Assembly (NCBI RefSeq): GCF_900182725.1
Contig: NZ_FXTO01000006.1
Coordinates: 103,913 to 167,912, forward strand
Reading direction: 5' to 3'
Source of the DNA: Thalassovita litoralis
Lineage (GTDB): Bacteria > Pseudomonadota > Alphaproteobacteria > Rhodobacterales > Rhodobacteraceae
DNA length: 64,000 bases
Both the position numbers and the translations under genes were made by a program. The notes beneath the pieces are model-generated. The model ran no database searches. It saw only the letters and a program-made list of their open reading frames with translations, and was not told the DNA's origin. How positions within the stretch are numbered: position 1 is the stretch's first letter; each line of letters begins with the position of its first letter. This document shows positions 1 through 8,712 of the stretch, one piece after another.

Positions 1-32
1 CTCGACAGTATCAAACCCCGGAGGAGGGACAT

Positions 33-575
33 ATGAAAATCGAACAGATTCACCACGTCGCCTATCGTTGCAAAGACGCCAAGGAAACCGTCGAATGGTA
101 TCGCGATATGCTGAACATGGATTTCGTTCTGGCAATTGCCGAGGATCACGTTCCGTCAACCCATGAACCCGATCCCTATATGCACATCTTCATGGATGCG
201 GGGAACGGCAACGTGCTGGCGTTCTTTGAACTGCCAACCAAGCCGGAAATGGGGCGTGATGAAAACACCCCTGTCTGGGTGCAGCACATCGCGTTCAAGG
301 TCAAAGACCGTGATGAGCTGATCGCGTTCAAAGAGCATCTGGAGGCTAAGGGCGTCGAGGTGCTGGGCGTGACCGATCATTCCATTTTCCATTCGATCTA
401 TTTCTTTGATCCGAACGGCCACCGGGTTGAACTGGCCTGCCCGGATCCCAAAGAAGACGAAATGCTGAAACGTCTGGATTCGGTCAAATGGGACATGCTG
501 GAAGAATGGTCGAAAACCAAGAAAGCCCCCAAGCATGCCGAATGGATGCATGCCAAGGAACTGTCTGACGTGTGA
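33..575 (+). CDS. VOC (glyoxalase/dioxygenase) superfamily protein
   Basis: A 180-residue protein of the vicinal oxygen chelate fold. It starts with IHHVAYRCKD, where the first metal-ligand His is expected near residue 7-8, and has a second beta-alpha-beta module from about residue 80 (VWVQHIAFKVKD) ending in FFDPNGHRVELACPDP, with the usual C-terminal Glu ligand in the VELA strand. The ATG follows a strong GGAGGAGGGA ribosome site. The last 40 residues are Lys/Trp-rich and lie outside the fold. It converges on the aldehyde dehydrogenase gene downstream. The family includes glyoxalase I, extradiol dioxygenases and epimerases; the substrate cannot be read from sequence. Its operon may begin before the window. 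Confidence 0.8.
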   Translation: MKIEQIHHVAYRCKDAKETVEWYRDMLNMDFVLAIAEDHVPSTHEPDPYMHIFMDAGNGNVLAFFELPTKPEMGRDENTPVWVQHIAFKVKDRDELIAFKEHLEAKGVEVLGVTDHSIFHSIYFFDPNGHRVELACPDPKEDEMLKRLDSVKWDMLEEWSKTKKAPKHAEWMHAKELSDV

Positions 576-582
576 TCCGGGG

Positions 583-2922
583 TTAACCCTCGCCGTAGGG
601 CACCCAGATGGTTTTAATCTCAGTCGCGGCTTGAAGAAAGTCGCGGCTGTTGTCTGTGGTCCAGTCACGGGCCATGCCGTTGTTCGCCCAAGTCCGTTTC
701 AGGTTCCCGGCGCTGGCCTGTTCGATGCTGGCTGACAGGTCCGAGGACGAGAAAGACCAAACCGCATCTATATCCATGTGGCTGGCCAAGGTGGGGGCCA
801 GATCCGCGTGCGGGCCGGTCAGGATGTTCACCACGCCCCCCGGCACGTCCGATGTGTCCAACACCTGATAGAAATCGGTGGCCGACAGTGGGAATGCCTG
901 ACTGGCTGCCAGCACCACGCGGTTGCCCATCGCAATGGCCGGGGCCATGACGGACACCAATCCAAGCAACGGCGATTCATCCGGGCACAGCGCCCCAATC
1001 ACGCCCACGGGTTCGTTCATCGCCATTGCTACGCCCCGGATTGGCACGGATTTCACTGCCCCATCGTATTTATCGGCCCATGCGGCGGCGCTGAACAGGC
1101 GGCTGATAGCGGTGTCCACCTCTTTCCGGCCCTGTTTCCCGCCCATCATTGCGTCAATGCGCGCGGCAAACTCATCGGCGCGGGCCGACAGGTTTTCCCC
1201 GATGTAATACAGGATTTGCGCCCGCATATGCGCGGTGGATTTGGCCCAGCCGGACGCCCCGCGCGCAGCTTCGACCGCGTTGCGGATGTCCTTGCGGCTG
1301 GCAATCGGGACGTGCCCCAGCAATTTGCCCGTCTTTCCATAGACAGGTTGCGAATACCCGCCATCGGGCCGCGCCTGTTTGCCGCCGATATACAGTTTGG
1401 GGGTGCGATCCAGTCCTTCGCCGGTTCCGTCCCCTTCATAGGGCAGGACCGGGGGCAGCGGTTTGGACTTGCCCACAGGACGGGTATAGGCACGCAGCCC
1501 TTCCCAGCCCCCTTCGCGCCCGAAGCCGCTTTCGCGGATGCCACCGAACCCGGCGGCGGCGTCGAACAGGTTGGTGGCGTTCACCCAAACCACCCCGGCG
1601 GCCAGCTTCGGCGCAATATCCAGCGCAAGGTTCACGTTTTCCGTCCACACCGTCGCGGCCAATCCGTAGCGGGTGTTATTGGCGATCTGCACCGCATCGG
1701 CCGGGGTGCGGAACGTGGTGGACACCAGAACCGGGCCAAAGATTTCTTCCTGCATCAGGCGATGGGACGGTTCCAGTCCGGTGATCAGCGTGGGCGGATA
1801 GAAACAGCCCTGCGCGGGCATTTGCGCATTTACGCGAAACGTTTCGCCGTCGGTGTTGCCATCCACCATGTCGGTGATCGTTTGCAATTGCACGGGGTCC
1901 ACGATGGCGCCCACGTCAATACATTTGTCCAGCGGGTCGCCCATGCGCAGGTTGCCCATACGGGTGCGCAGCTTGGCATGGAACCGATCCGCGATGCCCT
2001 CTTGGACCAGCAGGCGCGACCCGGCGCAGCAAACCTGCCCCTGATTGAACCAGATGGCATCCACCAGCCCTTCGACTGCGGAATCCAGATCGGCGTCATC
2101 AAACACGATATAGGGAGATTTACCGCCCAGTTCCAAGGTCAGGGATTTGCCGCTGCCTGCGGTGGCGATGCGGATCTTGCGGCCCACTTGGGTAGAGCCG
2201 GTAAAGGCGATCTTGTCGATACCGGGATGGCGCACGATAATGTCGCCCACGTTCCCATCGCCGGTGACGATATTCACCACCCCGCGCGGCAGCCCGGCCT
2301 GTCGGCAAATGTCAGCAAACAGCAGCGCGGTCAGCGAGGTATATTCAGCAGGTTTCAGCACCACGGTATTCCCCATCGCCAACGCGGGGGCCACTTTCCA
2401 CGCCAGCATCAGCAGCGGGAAATTCCACGGAATGATCTGCCCGCATACGCCAAGGGGCGCATGATCTGGCAGTTCCGTATCCATCAGTTGCGCCATGCCC
2501 GCGTGGTAATAAAAATGCCGCTGCGCCAGCGGCACATCAATGTCGCGCGATTCCCGGATGGGTTTGCCATTGTCCAGCGTTTCCAGCACGGCGAACAGGC
2601 GAGCGTGTTTCTGCAACAGCCGCGCCAGCGCATACAGATGCCGCGCCCGTCCATGCCCGCCCAGCTTTTCCCATTTCGGCTGGGCCTTGCGCGCGGCGGT
2701 TACGGCGGCATCTACATCGGATTGTGTGGCCTGTGTCAGCGTTGCCAGCGTTTCGCCTGTGGCTGGGTTCCTCGACACGAACCCATCCCCCGGTTCGGTA
2801 AATGCCCCATCAATGAAATGGCCAAAACGGTCGCCCTGATCCACCAGCCATGCCAATGCCTCGGCGGCGGTTTCGGGGGCTGGGCCATAATCCATGCTGT
2901 CGAATATCTCTTTTACGGTCAT
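583..2922 (-). CDS. Tandem aldehyde dehydrogenase (one complete domain plus one truncated domain)
   Basis: A 779-residue NAD(P)-dependent aldehyde dehydrogenase. Residues ~30-480 form a complete domain: IIPWNFPLLM, FTGSTQVGRKI, the general-base Glu in LELGGKSP, and catalytic Cys in GQVCCAGSRLL near residue 300. Residues ~510-779 repeat the N-terminal cofactor-binding half (LYIGGKQARPDGGY..., PVGVIGALCPDESPLLGL), but the chain stops before a second ELGGK or Cys motif, so the second half should be catalytically dead. An in-frame TTG lies 15 bases upstream; I chose the ATG because MTVKEIFDSMDYG looks like the natural start. It follows deoC in the same direction, so acetaldehyde from deoxyribose phosphate cleavage is a plausible substrate. 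Confidence 0.9.
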   Translation of the reverse strand: MTVKEIFDSMDYGPAPETAAEALAWLVDQGDRFGHFIDGAFTEPGDGFVSRNPATGETLATLTQATQSDVDAAVTAARKAQPKWEKLGGHGRARHLYALARLLQKHARLFAVLETLDNGKPIRESRDIDVPLAQRHFYYHAGMAQLMDTELPDHAPLGVCGQIIPWNFPLLMLAWKVAPALAMGNTVVLKPAEYTSLTALLFADICRQAGLPRGVVNIVTGDGNVGDIIVRHPGIDKIAFTGSTQVGRKIRIATAGSGKSLTLELGGKSPYIVFDDADLDSAVEGLVDAIWFNQGQVCCAGSRLLVQEGIADRFHAKLRTRMGNLRMGDPLDKCIDVGAIVDPVQLQTITDMVDGNTDGETFRVNAQMPAQGCFYPPTLITGLEPSHRLMQEEIFGPVLVSTTFRTPADAVQIANNTRYGLAATVWTENVNLALDIAPKLAAGVVWVNATNLFDAAAGFGGIRESGFGREGGWEGLRAYTRPVGKSKPLPPVLPYEGDGTGEGLDRTPKLYIGGKQARPDGGYSQPVYGKTGKLLGHVPIASRKDIRNAVEAARGASGWAKSTAHMRAQILYYIGENLSARADEFAARIDAMMGGKQGRKEVDTAISRLFSAAAWADKYDGAVKSVPIRGVAMAMNEPVGVIGALCPDESPLLGLVSVMAPAIAMGNRVVLAASQAFPLSATDFYQVLDTSDVPGGVVNILTGPHADLAPTLASHMDIDAVWSFSSSDLSASIEQASAGNLKRTWANNGMARDWTTDNSRDFLQAATEIKTIWVPYGEG

Positions 2923-2942
2923 TTCATCTTGCCCCAAATACT
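2920..2942 (-). repeat. GAGTATTT...GATGAAA element copy (deoC 3-prime side)
   Basis: On the minus strand GAGTATTTGGGGCAAGATGA then AAT, 28 bases after the deoC stop and in sense; it ends exactly at the ATG of the tandem aldehyde dehydrogenase, so it also forms that gene's translation initiation region. Confidence 0.75.
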
Positions 2943-2969
2943 CAAATTCCAGACCTGGCCACAGGCGGC

Positions 2970-3959
2970 CTAGCCCACGGGATGACGATAGGCGGCAGAA
3001 TAGGCGCCGGTGACATGGTGTTCCAACTGGCGTTCGATATCTCCCAGCAGGGACGATGCGCCAAAGCGGAACAGGTCAGGGTGCAGCCAGCGATTGCCCA
3101 GTTCTTCCTTGATCAGGGACAGATACACCAGCGCGTCCTTGGCCTTGGAAATGCCCCCGGCGGGTTTATAGCCCACGCGGATGCCGGTCCTGTCGTAATA
3201 ATCCCGAATGGCGCGGATCATCACCAAGGACACGGGCAGGGTGGCGTTCACGCTTTCCTTGCCGGTGCTGGTTTTGATGAAATCCGCCCCTGCCATCATG
3301 CAGACAAGGCTGGCGCGGGCCACGTTGCGCAGGCTGCCCAATTCACCCGTGGCAAGGATCGCCTTTACATGGGCATCGCCACAGGCTGCGCGAAAGGTTT
3401 TCATTTCATCATATAGCGCCTGCCAGTTGCCGGTCAGTACATGGCGGCGGGAAATCACGATGTCGATCTCATCCGCGCCAGCCTGCACGCTTTGTTCAAT
3501 CTCGGCCACGCGCAGGTTAAAGGGCGACAGCCCCGCCGGAAACCCGGTGGATACGGCAGCAACAGGAATGCCCGATCCGGCCAGCGCATCCACGGCGGGG
3601 GCAATCATGTCGTGATAGACGCAAACCGCCCCCACGGTTAGGCCCTGCATCCCCAGTGCATCCAGAATATCGGCGCGGACGGGTTGGCGGGCCTTGGCGC
3701 ACAGGCGTTGTACGCGGCCAGCGGTGTCATCCCCGGCCAGCGTGGTCAGGTCGATGCAGGAAATCGCCCGACACAGCCATGCGGCCTGATAGTCCTTTTT
3801 CACGCTGCGCCGTCCCGGCAGGGTGGCGGCGCGGCGTTCGATGGCGGATGTGTTGGCCTGCGCGGCGCGGACCCAATCCAGATCCAGCGCCATGCCCGGA
3901 TTGCGGGGGTCTGTGACCTGCGGCAGATGCGTTTGAATGACGTGGGTATCGGTTTGCAC
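2970..3959 (-). CDS. deoC: Deoxyribose-phosphate aldolase
   Basis: Cleaves 2-deoxyribose-5-phosphate to glyceraldehyde-3-phosphate and acetaldehyde. The class I aldolase barrel is clear: AISCIDLTTLAGDD, the Lys in HVKAILATGEL, the Schiff-base Lys in ADFIKTSTGK, and GYKPAGGIS. The chosen GTG start (VQTDTHVIQTH) follows GAGAGGAA at good spacing and gives 329 residues; upstream codons in the frame read as low-complexity non-coding sequence. This is the longer deoC form, with an N-terminal extension of about 70 residues over short bacterial DeoC, which is common in alphaproteobacteria. It is co-directional with the tandem aldehyde dehydrogenase 47 bases downstream; together they would carry deoxyribose carbon to G3P and acetate. 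Confidence 0.95.
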   Translation of the reverse strand: MQTDTHVIQTHLPQVTDPRNPGMALDLDWVRAAQANTSAIERRAATLPGRRSVKKDYQAAWLCRAISCIDLTTLAGDDTAGRVQRLCAKARQPVRADILDALGMQGLTVGAVCVYHDMIAPAVDALAGSGIPVAAVSTGFPAGLSPFNLRVAEIEQSVQAGADEIDIVISRRHVLTGNWQALYDEMKTFRAACGDAHVKAILATGELGSLRNVARASLVCMMAGADFIKTSTGKESVNATLPVSLVMIRAIRDYYDRTGIRVGYKPAGGISKAKDALVYLSLIKEELGNRWLHPDLFRFGASSLLGDIERQLEHHVTGAYSAAYRHPVG

Positions 3960-4031
3960 CGGCTTGGTTCCTCTCGCGGTTCCGGGGCAGGGTCGCACGG
4001 GGCCGGGGGCTTGGCAAGCGCGGGCGTGGGG

Positions 4032-4763
4032 TCAGGTCAGCGCGGCATGCAGGGCAATCATGCCTTGTGGGCTGGGGTCGTCGTGACAGGTTGTGGGAAC
4101 GCCTTGGGCGGTCAGCCCTGCGGCATAGGACGTGGCCAGTTCCGTTGGACCGATCACCGCCACCTGTTGACCCAGCCACCATGCGCGGGCAGCCCCCAGT
4201 TCGGCCCCGATCAGGTGGCCTGTCATGGCCTGAGGATCGGTTTCAGCCTGCGCCAGATGCGCGGCCAGACGTTCGGGGCGGGACAGGGTTTCGGCGGTGG
4301 CCTGTGGATGCGCCTGTGCAGGAACGTGCAATGCGGTCATCAGCCGGGGGGTCATAAAGGGCTGGAAACCAACCAGCTCACCCGCGCTGATCAGGCACCA
4401 ATAGCTGTGGGTTGCGGTCAGAAGCAGCGCCACACCATCCCAATTGGGGTGATCCTGCTGAAACCCCACCAGTTGCAGGCGCAGGGGGGCAGGCAGGCGG
4501 GATTTTCCATCCGTTAGATCGGTAAACCCGGCATCGGGCAGAAGTTTGGCAGGTAGCTTCGCCGCTTCACGCGTGGGGGCAACAATCAAAACATCCGCTT
4601 CGCCCAGCTGTGCAAGGATGGCTTCGGTGTTCAGGCCGTTGGCCGTGGATACGGCCCGCCCGTCGCGGAAGCCCCAGCCCCGGACGCCTGTGTGATCTTC
4701 GATAATACCAATCCAGTCGCTCATGCCCCGCAGATAGGTTCTGCGGGGCATGGCGTCAATCAT
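4032..4763 (-). CDS. 2-dehydro-3-deoxygalactonokinase-like protein (DgoK family)
   Basis: The 230-243 residue product resembles DgoK, which phosphorylates 2-keto-3-deoxygalactonate. Recognisable parts are the family-like start WIGIIEDHTGVRGWGF, PAPLRLQLVGFQQDHP, the LLLTATHSYWCLI block, and the tail HLIGAELGAARAWWLGQQVAVIGPTELATSYAAGL. It is shorter and more divergent than classical DgoK (about 290 residues), so substrate is uncertain. Two starts compete: ATG at 4763 overlapping the SulP stop as ATGA, or ATG at 4724 where family similarity begins. The second lies inside a perfect 12-bp inverted repeat (4722-4752). No other galactonate genes are visible nearby. Confidence 0.6.
   Translation of the reverse strand: MIDAMPRRTYLRGMSDWIGIIEDHTGVRGWGFRDGRAVSTANGLNTEAILAQLGEADVLIVAPTREAAKLPAKLLPDAGFTDLTDGKSRLPAPLRLQLVGFQQDHPNWDGVALLLTATHSYWCLISAGELVGFQPFMTPRLMTALHVPAQAHPQATAETLSRPERLAAHLAQAETDPQAMTGHLIGAELGAARAWWLGQQVAVIGPTELATSYAAGLTAQGVPTTCHDDPSPQGMIALHAALT
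4722..4752. repeat. Perfect 12-bp inverted repeat at the SulP/DgoK junction
   Basis: CATGCCCCGCAG, seven-base spacer, CTGCGGGGCATG. On the transcribed (minus) strand it lies 8 bases after the SulP stop and contains the downstream candidate DgoK start codon. No U-tract follows, so it is either a weak 3-prime-end hairpin for SulP or a structure covering the DgoK initiation region. Confidence 0.75.
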
Positions 4764-6511
4764 TGTGCGGCAACGGGATGTGGCCGGGTCAGTTTCACCA
4801 CCGCATCATATTGCGCCAGAAACACCTCGCCGCTCAGCTCATCCAGGAAATGACTGCGCTTCAGGCGGTCCATGACCGGGCCTTTGACCTCGGTCAGGTG
4901 CAGTTTGATGTCCAGATCAATCAGGCGGTGGTTGATGGCTTCCAGACTTTCCAGCGCGGACATGTCGATTTCATTTACCGCCGAACACATCAGCACCACA
5001 TGCCGGATCGGTTCGTCACAGGCGATGCGGTTATAGATGTAGTCCTCCAGAAAACGGGCGTTGGCGAAATACAGGCTTTCATCAATGCGCAGGGTTACGA
5101 TCTCCGGGTGGGTTTCCACGTCATGCCGCAGGATGTTGCGGAAATGTTGGGTGCCGGGAACCAGCCCTACCTCGGCCACATGCGGGCGCGATGTTTTGTA
5201 CAGGAACAGCCCGATCGACAGGATCACCCCGGCCGACACGCCCATTTCCACGCCAAAGCCCAGCGTCAGGAAAATCGTGGCGGCCACGGCGGCGAAATCC
5301 ACTTTCGAGTAATTCCATGTTTTCGACAGGATCGAAAAATCCACCAGCGACAGAACGGCCACGATGATCGTGGCAGCCAGCGTGGCCTTGGGTAAGAAGA
5401 ACAGCAGAGGTGTCAGCAGCAGCGCGGCCAGCAGGATGCCCACGGCGGTAAAGGCCCCGGCGGCGGGCGTTTCAGCCCCGGCGTCGAAATTCACCACGGA
5501 CCGGGCGAAACCGCCGGTCACGGGATAGCCCCCTGAAATGGCAGAGGCGATGTTGGACGCCCCCAGCCCCACAAGTTCCTGATCGGGGACGATACGCTGG
5601 CGCTTCTTGGCGGCCAGTGTTTGGGCCACCGATACGGATTCCACAAAGCCGATGATCGAAATCAGGATGGCCGACACCAGAAGCGAGGACCACAAATCAG
5701 CGTCAAAGGATGGCATGGTCAGCGGCGGCAGGCCCATCGGTACATCGCCCACGATTTTCACGCCTTTGTCATGCAGGCCAAAGGCCCAAGTGACCAATGT
5801 GGTGGCAACCACCGCACCGACAGGCCCGGCCTTTGCCAGAATGTCGGCCAGCCGGGGTTTCAGCCCCATTCCCAGCAGCAGCGGTTTTAGCCCCTTGCGA
5901 ACCCAAAACAGAAAACCCGTGGTGGTCAGACCGATGAACAGGGTAATCGGGTTGGTCAGGTGTTGGTTTTCAAACAGCGAAATCACCAGTTGGACCAGAT
6001 TATGCCCCTCGGCCTGAATGCCGAACAGATGCTTTAGCTGCGATGTGGCAATCAATACGCCCGACGCGGTGATGAACCCGGCAATCACCGGATGCGACAG
6101 GAAATTTGCCAGAAAGCCCAGACGGAATATGCCCATCACCAGCAGGAACAGGCCCGAGATAAAGGCCAGCGTGATTGCCGCAATGGCATATTCCGCGGTG
6201 CCTTGCAGGGCCAGATTGCCCACGGCGGCGGCGGTCATCAGCGACACAACAGCCACCGGCCCCACCGCCAGCGCGCGTGATGTGCCAAACACGGCATAGG
6301 CCACCAGCGGCAGGATCGAGGCATAAAGCCCCATTTCCGCAGGCAGCCCCGCCAGCAACGCATAGGCCAGCGATTGCGGGATCAGCATGATGGTCACAAT
6401 GATCGCGGCCACAAGATCGCTGGTCAGGGTGTCCTTGTCATAGGTTTTCGACCATTCCAGAATAGGCAGGTATCGTTCCATAGATTTACGGGTCAGTTGG
6501 GGCAAACGCAT
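4760..6511 (-). CDS. SulP family inorganic anion transporter
   Basis: Inner-membrane permease of 583 residues, the usual SulP length. The N-terminal Sulfate_transp domain starts with LVAAIIVTIMLIPQSLAYALLAGL and AVGPVAVVSLMTAA, with around a dozen hydrophobic segments up to ~residue 430. A cytoplasmic STAS domain follows at ~450-560 (LRIDESLYFANARFLEDYI, MCSAVNEIDMSALESLEAI). SulP proteins move sulfate, bicarbonate or other oxyanions. It lies directly downstream of the sulfide:quinone oxidoreductase fusion, so export or uptake of sulfur oxyanions linked to sulfide oxidation is the natural inference. It overlaps the upstream start option of the DgoK-like gene by four bases. Confidence 0.92.
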   Translation of the reverse strand: MRLPQLTRKSMERYLPILEWSKTYDKDTLTSDLVAAIIVTIMLIPQSLAYALLAGLPAEMGLYASILPLVAYAVFGTSRALAVGPVAVVSLMTAAAVGNLALQGTAEYAIAAITLAFISGLFLLVMGIFRLGFLANFLSHPVIAGFITASGVLIATSQLKHLFGIQAEGHNLVQLVISLFENQHLTNPITLFIGLTTTGFLFWVRKGLKPLLLGMGLKPRLADILAKAGPVGAVVATTLVTWAFGLHDKGVKIVGDVPMGLPPLTMPSFDADLWSSLLVSAILISIIGFVESVSVAQTLAAKKRQRIVPDQELVGLGASNIASAISGGYPVTGGFARSVVNFDAGAETPAAGAFTAVGILLAALLLTPLLFFLPKATLAATIIVAVLSLVDFSILSKTWNYSKVDFAAVAATIFLTLGFGVEMGVSAGVILSIGLFLYKTSRPHVAEVGLVPGTQHFRNILRHDVETHPEIVTLRIDESLYFANARFLEDYIYNRIACDEPIRHVVLMCSAVNEIDMSALESLEAINHRLIDLDIKLHLTEVKGPVMDRLKRSHFLDELSGEVFLAQYDAVVKLTRPHPVAAQ

Positions 6512-6566
6512 CAGCCTTTGGTCCTTGACTTGGGAGGGCTTGGGAGGGGGCGTGAAAGAGGTCGGG

Positions 6567-6586
6567 CGGGGTTGCCCCCGCCCTGT
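6567..6586 (-). terminator. GC-rich hairpin after the SQR fusion gene
   Basis: GGGCGGGG and CCCCGCCC separated by TTGC form a strong hairpin in the 92-base gap between the SQR fusion and SulP. On the minus strand it is followed by the pyrimidine-rich stretch GACCTCTTTC rather than a clean U-run, so termination may be partial and allow SulP read-through. Confidence 0.4.
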
Positions 6587-6603
6587 GTGATATGGGCCGC
6601 AGT

Positions 6604-8277
6604 TTAGCGCGCCGAGACTTTTTCAGGTTTCGCCAGCCATTCTTTGCCACGCAGCATTGCCTTCCAATAGACCGGAGGCAGGATTTGCTCTTTCAAAATC
6701 CACGCGGCGCGGGTGGGTTTGGTGCCGTCCAGAATCCATTTCGGGAACGAGGGCAGCAATGCCCCGCCATACCCAAATTCCGCCAGCACGATTTTGCCGC
6801 GCTCCACCGTCAGCGGGCAAGACCCATAGCCGTTGTAAACTGCGGTGGGCGACTTGCCGAGGATGTCATCCACCAGATTTTCAGCCACGATAGGGGCCTG
6901 CATCCGGGCGGCGGCGGCGGTTTTGGCGTTGGGGGCGTTCATGACGTCGCCCAGCGACCAGATGTTATCGTATTCCTTGTGGCGCAGGGTGGATTGATCC
7001 ACGTCCACCCAGCCCGCAGCATCGGCCAGCGGCGAGACGCGGATGAAATCGGGTGCGGTTTGCGGCGGGCAGACATGCATCATGTCAAACTCTACCTCGA
7101 CCCGTTCAACGGGGGTGTCGGGTTTGGCTACGTCGAACCATGCCTTTTTCGCGGCCCCATCCACCGCCACCAGATTGTGAAAGAAGTTCAGTTTGGCGTT
7201 GTATTTCTTGATGTACTGCTCCAGCGCGGGCACGTAATCCTTGACCCCGAACAGCACACCACCGGCGTTCATGAAATTCACGTCGATATTGTTCAACGTG
7301 CCGTTTTTGAACCAGTGGTCGCTGGACAGATACATCGCCTTTTGGGGCGCACCTGCGCATTTGATCGGCATGGGGGGCTGGGTGAACAGGGCGCGGCCCT
7401 GTTTCATGCCTTTGACCAGATCCCATGTATAGGGTGCCAGATCGTAGCGATAGTTCGAGGTCACGCCGTTTTTCCCCAGCGTTTCCACCAGACCTTCGAC
7501 CTTGTTCCAGTCCAGTTTCAGGCCGGGGCAGACAACCAGACGGTCATATTTCACCACGCGGCAGCCATCCAGAACCACGGCATTGTCCTGCGGTTCAAAG
7601 GCGGCCACGGCGGATTTGATCCAATGGACGCCCTGCGGGATCAGGCTGCCCATGGTTTTTGCGGTGGTCTGCGCATCAAATACGCCTGCGCCAACCATCG
7701 TCCAGCCGGGTTGATAGTAATGGATGTCGGCGGGATCCAGAATGGCGATATCCAGATCGGATTTACGGGCTTTCAGGCTGGCTGCCACAGCGATCCCGGC
7801 GGCACCACCGCCCACGATCACCACATCGAATTTTGCATCCCCGGTATCGGTTGGGGTTTTGCCGCCGTTCACGATCCGGCGGACAACGCCTGCCATGTCA
7901 TAGCCAGCCGCCTTGGTGGCGGCCAGAATGTCGGCAGCGGGTTTATCCTTGGCCACAGCCAGCGACCAAAGTGTCGTCGACCGGGTGCCGGTCCGGCAAT
8001 AGGCCAGTGTCGGGCCGGGCAATTCCATCATGGCCTTGCCGAAATCGGCGGCGTCGCTGTCTTGTACCTTGCCCGATACGATGGGCAGATAGCGGGTTTG
8101 CAACCCGGCGGCCTGCGCTGCGGCGTCGATTTCCTCGAAGGTGGGCTGGTCTGCTGCTTCGCCGTCGGGGCGGTTGCAGATGATCGAACGAAAGCCCAGT
8201 TCCACCAGCTTCGCCACGTCTTCGGGCTGAATTTGGACGGCGACGGACAGTTCGTTAGAAATTTTCTTGGGGTCCAT
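6604..8277 (-). CDS. Phosphatase-like (DUF442/BLH) domain fused to sulfide:quinone oxidoreductase
   Basis: A 557-residue two-domain enzyme. Residues ~1-110 are the DUF442 / beta-lactamase-hydrolase-like domain with tyrosine-phosphatase P-loop CRTGTRS. From ~150 an SQR-type flavoprotein begins with the FAD-binding VVIVGGGAAGIAVAASL, then DPADIHYYQPGWTMVGAGVF, a Cys in VVCPGLKLDW, KCAGAPQKAMYL, and the second FAD motif IWSLGDVMNAPNAKTAAA. SQR oxidises sulfide to polysulfane sulfur and passes electrons to quinone at the membrane; BLH domains are associated with persulfide handling. DUF2892 upstream and SulP downstream match sulfide-detoxification operons controlled by BigR/SqrR repressors; no such repressor gene lies in this window. 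Confidence 0.92.
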   Translation of the reverse strand: MDPKKISNELSVAVQIQPEDVAKLVELGFRSIICNRPDGEAADQPTFEEIDAAAQAAGLQTRYLPIVSGKVQDSDAADFGKAMMELPGPTLAYCRTGTRSTTLWSLAVAKDKPAADILAATKAAGYDMAGVVRRIVNGGKTPTDTGDAKFDVVIVGGGAAGIAVAASLKARKSDLDIAILDPADIHYYQPGWTMVGAGVFDAQTTAKTMGSLIPQGVHWIKSAVAAFEPQDNAVVLDGCRVVKYDRLVVCPGLKLDWNKVEGLVETLGKNGVTSNYRYDLAPYTWDLVKGMKQGRALFTQPPMPIKCAGAPQKAMYLSSDHWFKNGTLNNIDVNFMNAGGVLFGVKDYVPALEQYIKKYNAKLNFFHNLVAVDGAAKKAWFDVAKPDTPVERVEVEFDMMHVCPPQTAPDFIRVSPLADAAGWVDVDQSTLRHKEYDNIWSLGDVMNAPNAKTAAAARMQAPIVAENLVDDILGKSPTAVYNGYGSCPLTVERGKIVLAEFGYGGALLPSFPKWILDGTKPTRAAWILKEQILPPVYWKAMLRGKEWLAKPEKVSAR

Positions 8278-8298
8278 GAAACGTTGGGTCCTTTTAGG

Positions 8299-8511
8299 TC
8301 ACATCCGGCAGGTATTCAGGCCGACGAAGCGATACAGGGGGCAGGTACGAAGTGCCGAGGTTAATGCCAGCGCCGCGCCAATGGCGGCCACAGCGTATTT
8401 TGCTATGTCATTCGTCCAGACCACCCAGTCGGATGCGAAAGGCAGCAGGAAAAATCCGGTGCCAACGACAAGACGGACCAGCCGGTCCAGATTTCCAACA
8501 TTACAGGTCAT
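8299..8511 (-). CDS. DUF2892 small membrane protein
   Basis: A 70-residue protein. The N-terminal MTCNVGNLDRLVRLVVG is the DUF2892 signature, with the Cys at position 3 and the Asn-Xaa-Asp-Arg motif; two hydrophobic helices follow (GTGFFLLPFASDWVV and AVAAIGAALALTSAL) and the end CPLYRFVGLNTC is conserved. The start is fixed by GAGGAGG eight bases upstream of ATG; longer readings upstream are intergenic. DUF2892 proteins often sit in sulfide/persulfide operons, sometimes fused to rhodanese. It is the first gene of the DUF2892-SQR-SulP run. Confidence 0.9.
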   Translation of the reverse strand: MTCNVGNLDRLVRLVVGTGFFLLPFASDWVVWTNDIAKYAVAAIGAALALTSALRTCPLYRFVGLNTCRM

Positions 8512-8532
8512 GGGGCCTCCTCGGGTGGTGAA

Positions 8533-8558
8533 CATATAAAGTAATGCGAATGTATATT
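8533..8558 (-). promoter_or_regulatory. AT-rich dyad upstream of the sulfide operon (possible BigR/SqrR-type operator)
   Basis: An imperfect dyad, ATATA...TATAT spaced by about 14 bases, sits 20-45 bases upstream of the DUF2892 start in an otherwise GC-rich region. BigR/SqrR repressors of blh-sqr operons bind AT-rich dyads at this position. Assignment is by context only. Confidence 0.3.
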
Positions 8559-8655
8559 TCAAGGATTCTGTGCTGCATGCGGCGGAATGCCGTGGGATGA
8601 TTTCCCGGTCTGTCGGATCATGGGGGAATAATGTTGGCCGCCTGGACTGCGCGGC

Positions 8656-8686
8656 AATAAAAAACCCCCGCCGATGGGCGGGGGTT
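8656..8686 (-). terminator. Intrinsic terminator of the NCS2 permease gene
   Basis: AACCCCCGCC and GGCGGGGGTT with a 4-base loop, followed on the minus strand by TTTTTTATT, lie 27 bases after the permease stop codon. A textbook rho-independent terminator that closes the allantoin operon. Confidence 0.9.
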
Positions 8687-8712
8687 CGATACTTCGGATA
8701 CGGGTGGTGCAA

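Noticed and set aside
778..2973. 731-codon open frame on the plus strand antisense to the tandem aldehyde dehydrogenase
   Set aside because: Composition is His/Gln/Arg-rich with no family match; it is the expected antisense shadow of a GC-rich gene.
6592..8364. 590-codon open frame antisense to the SQR fusion
   Set aside because: No recognisable domain, while the minus-strand frame encodes clear FAD and phosphatase motifs.
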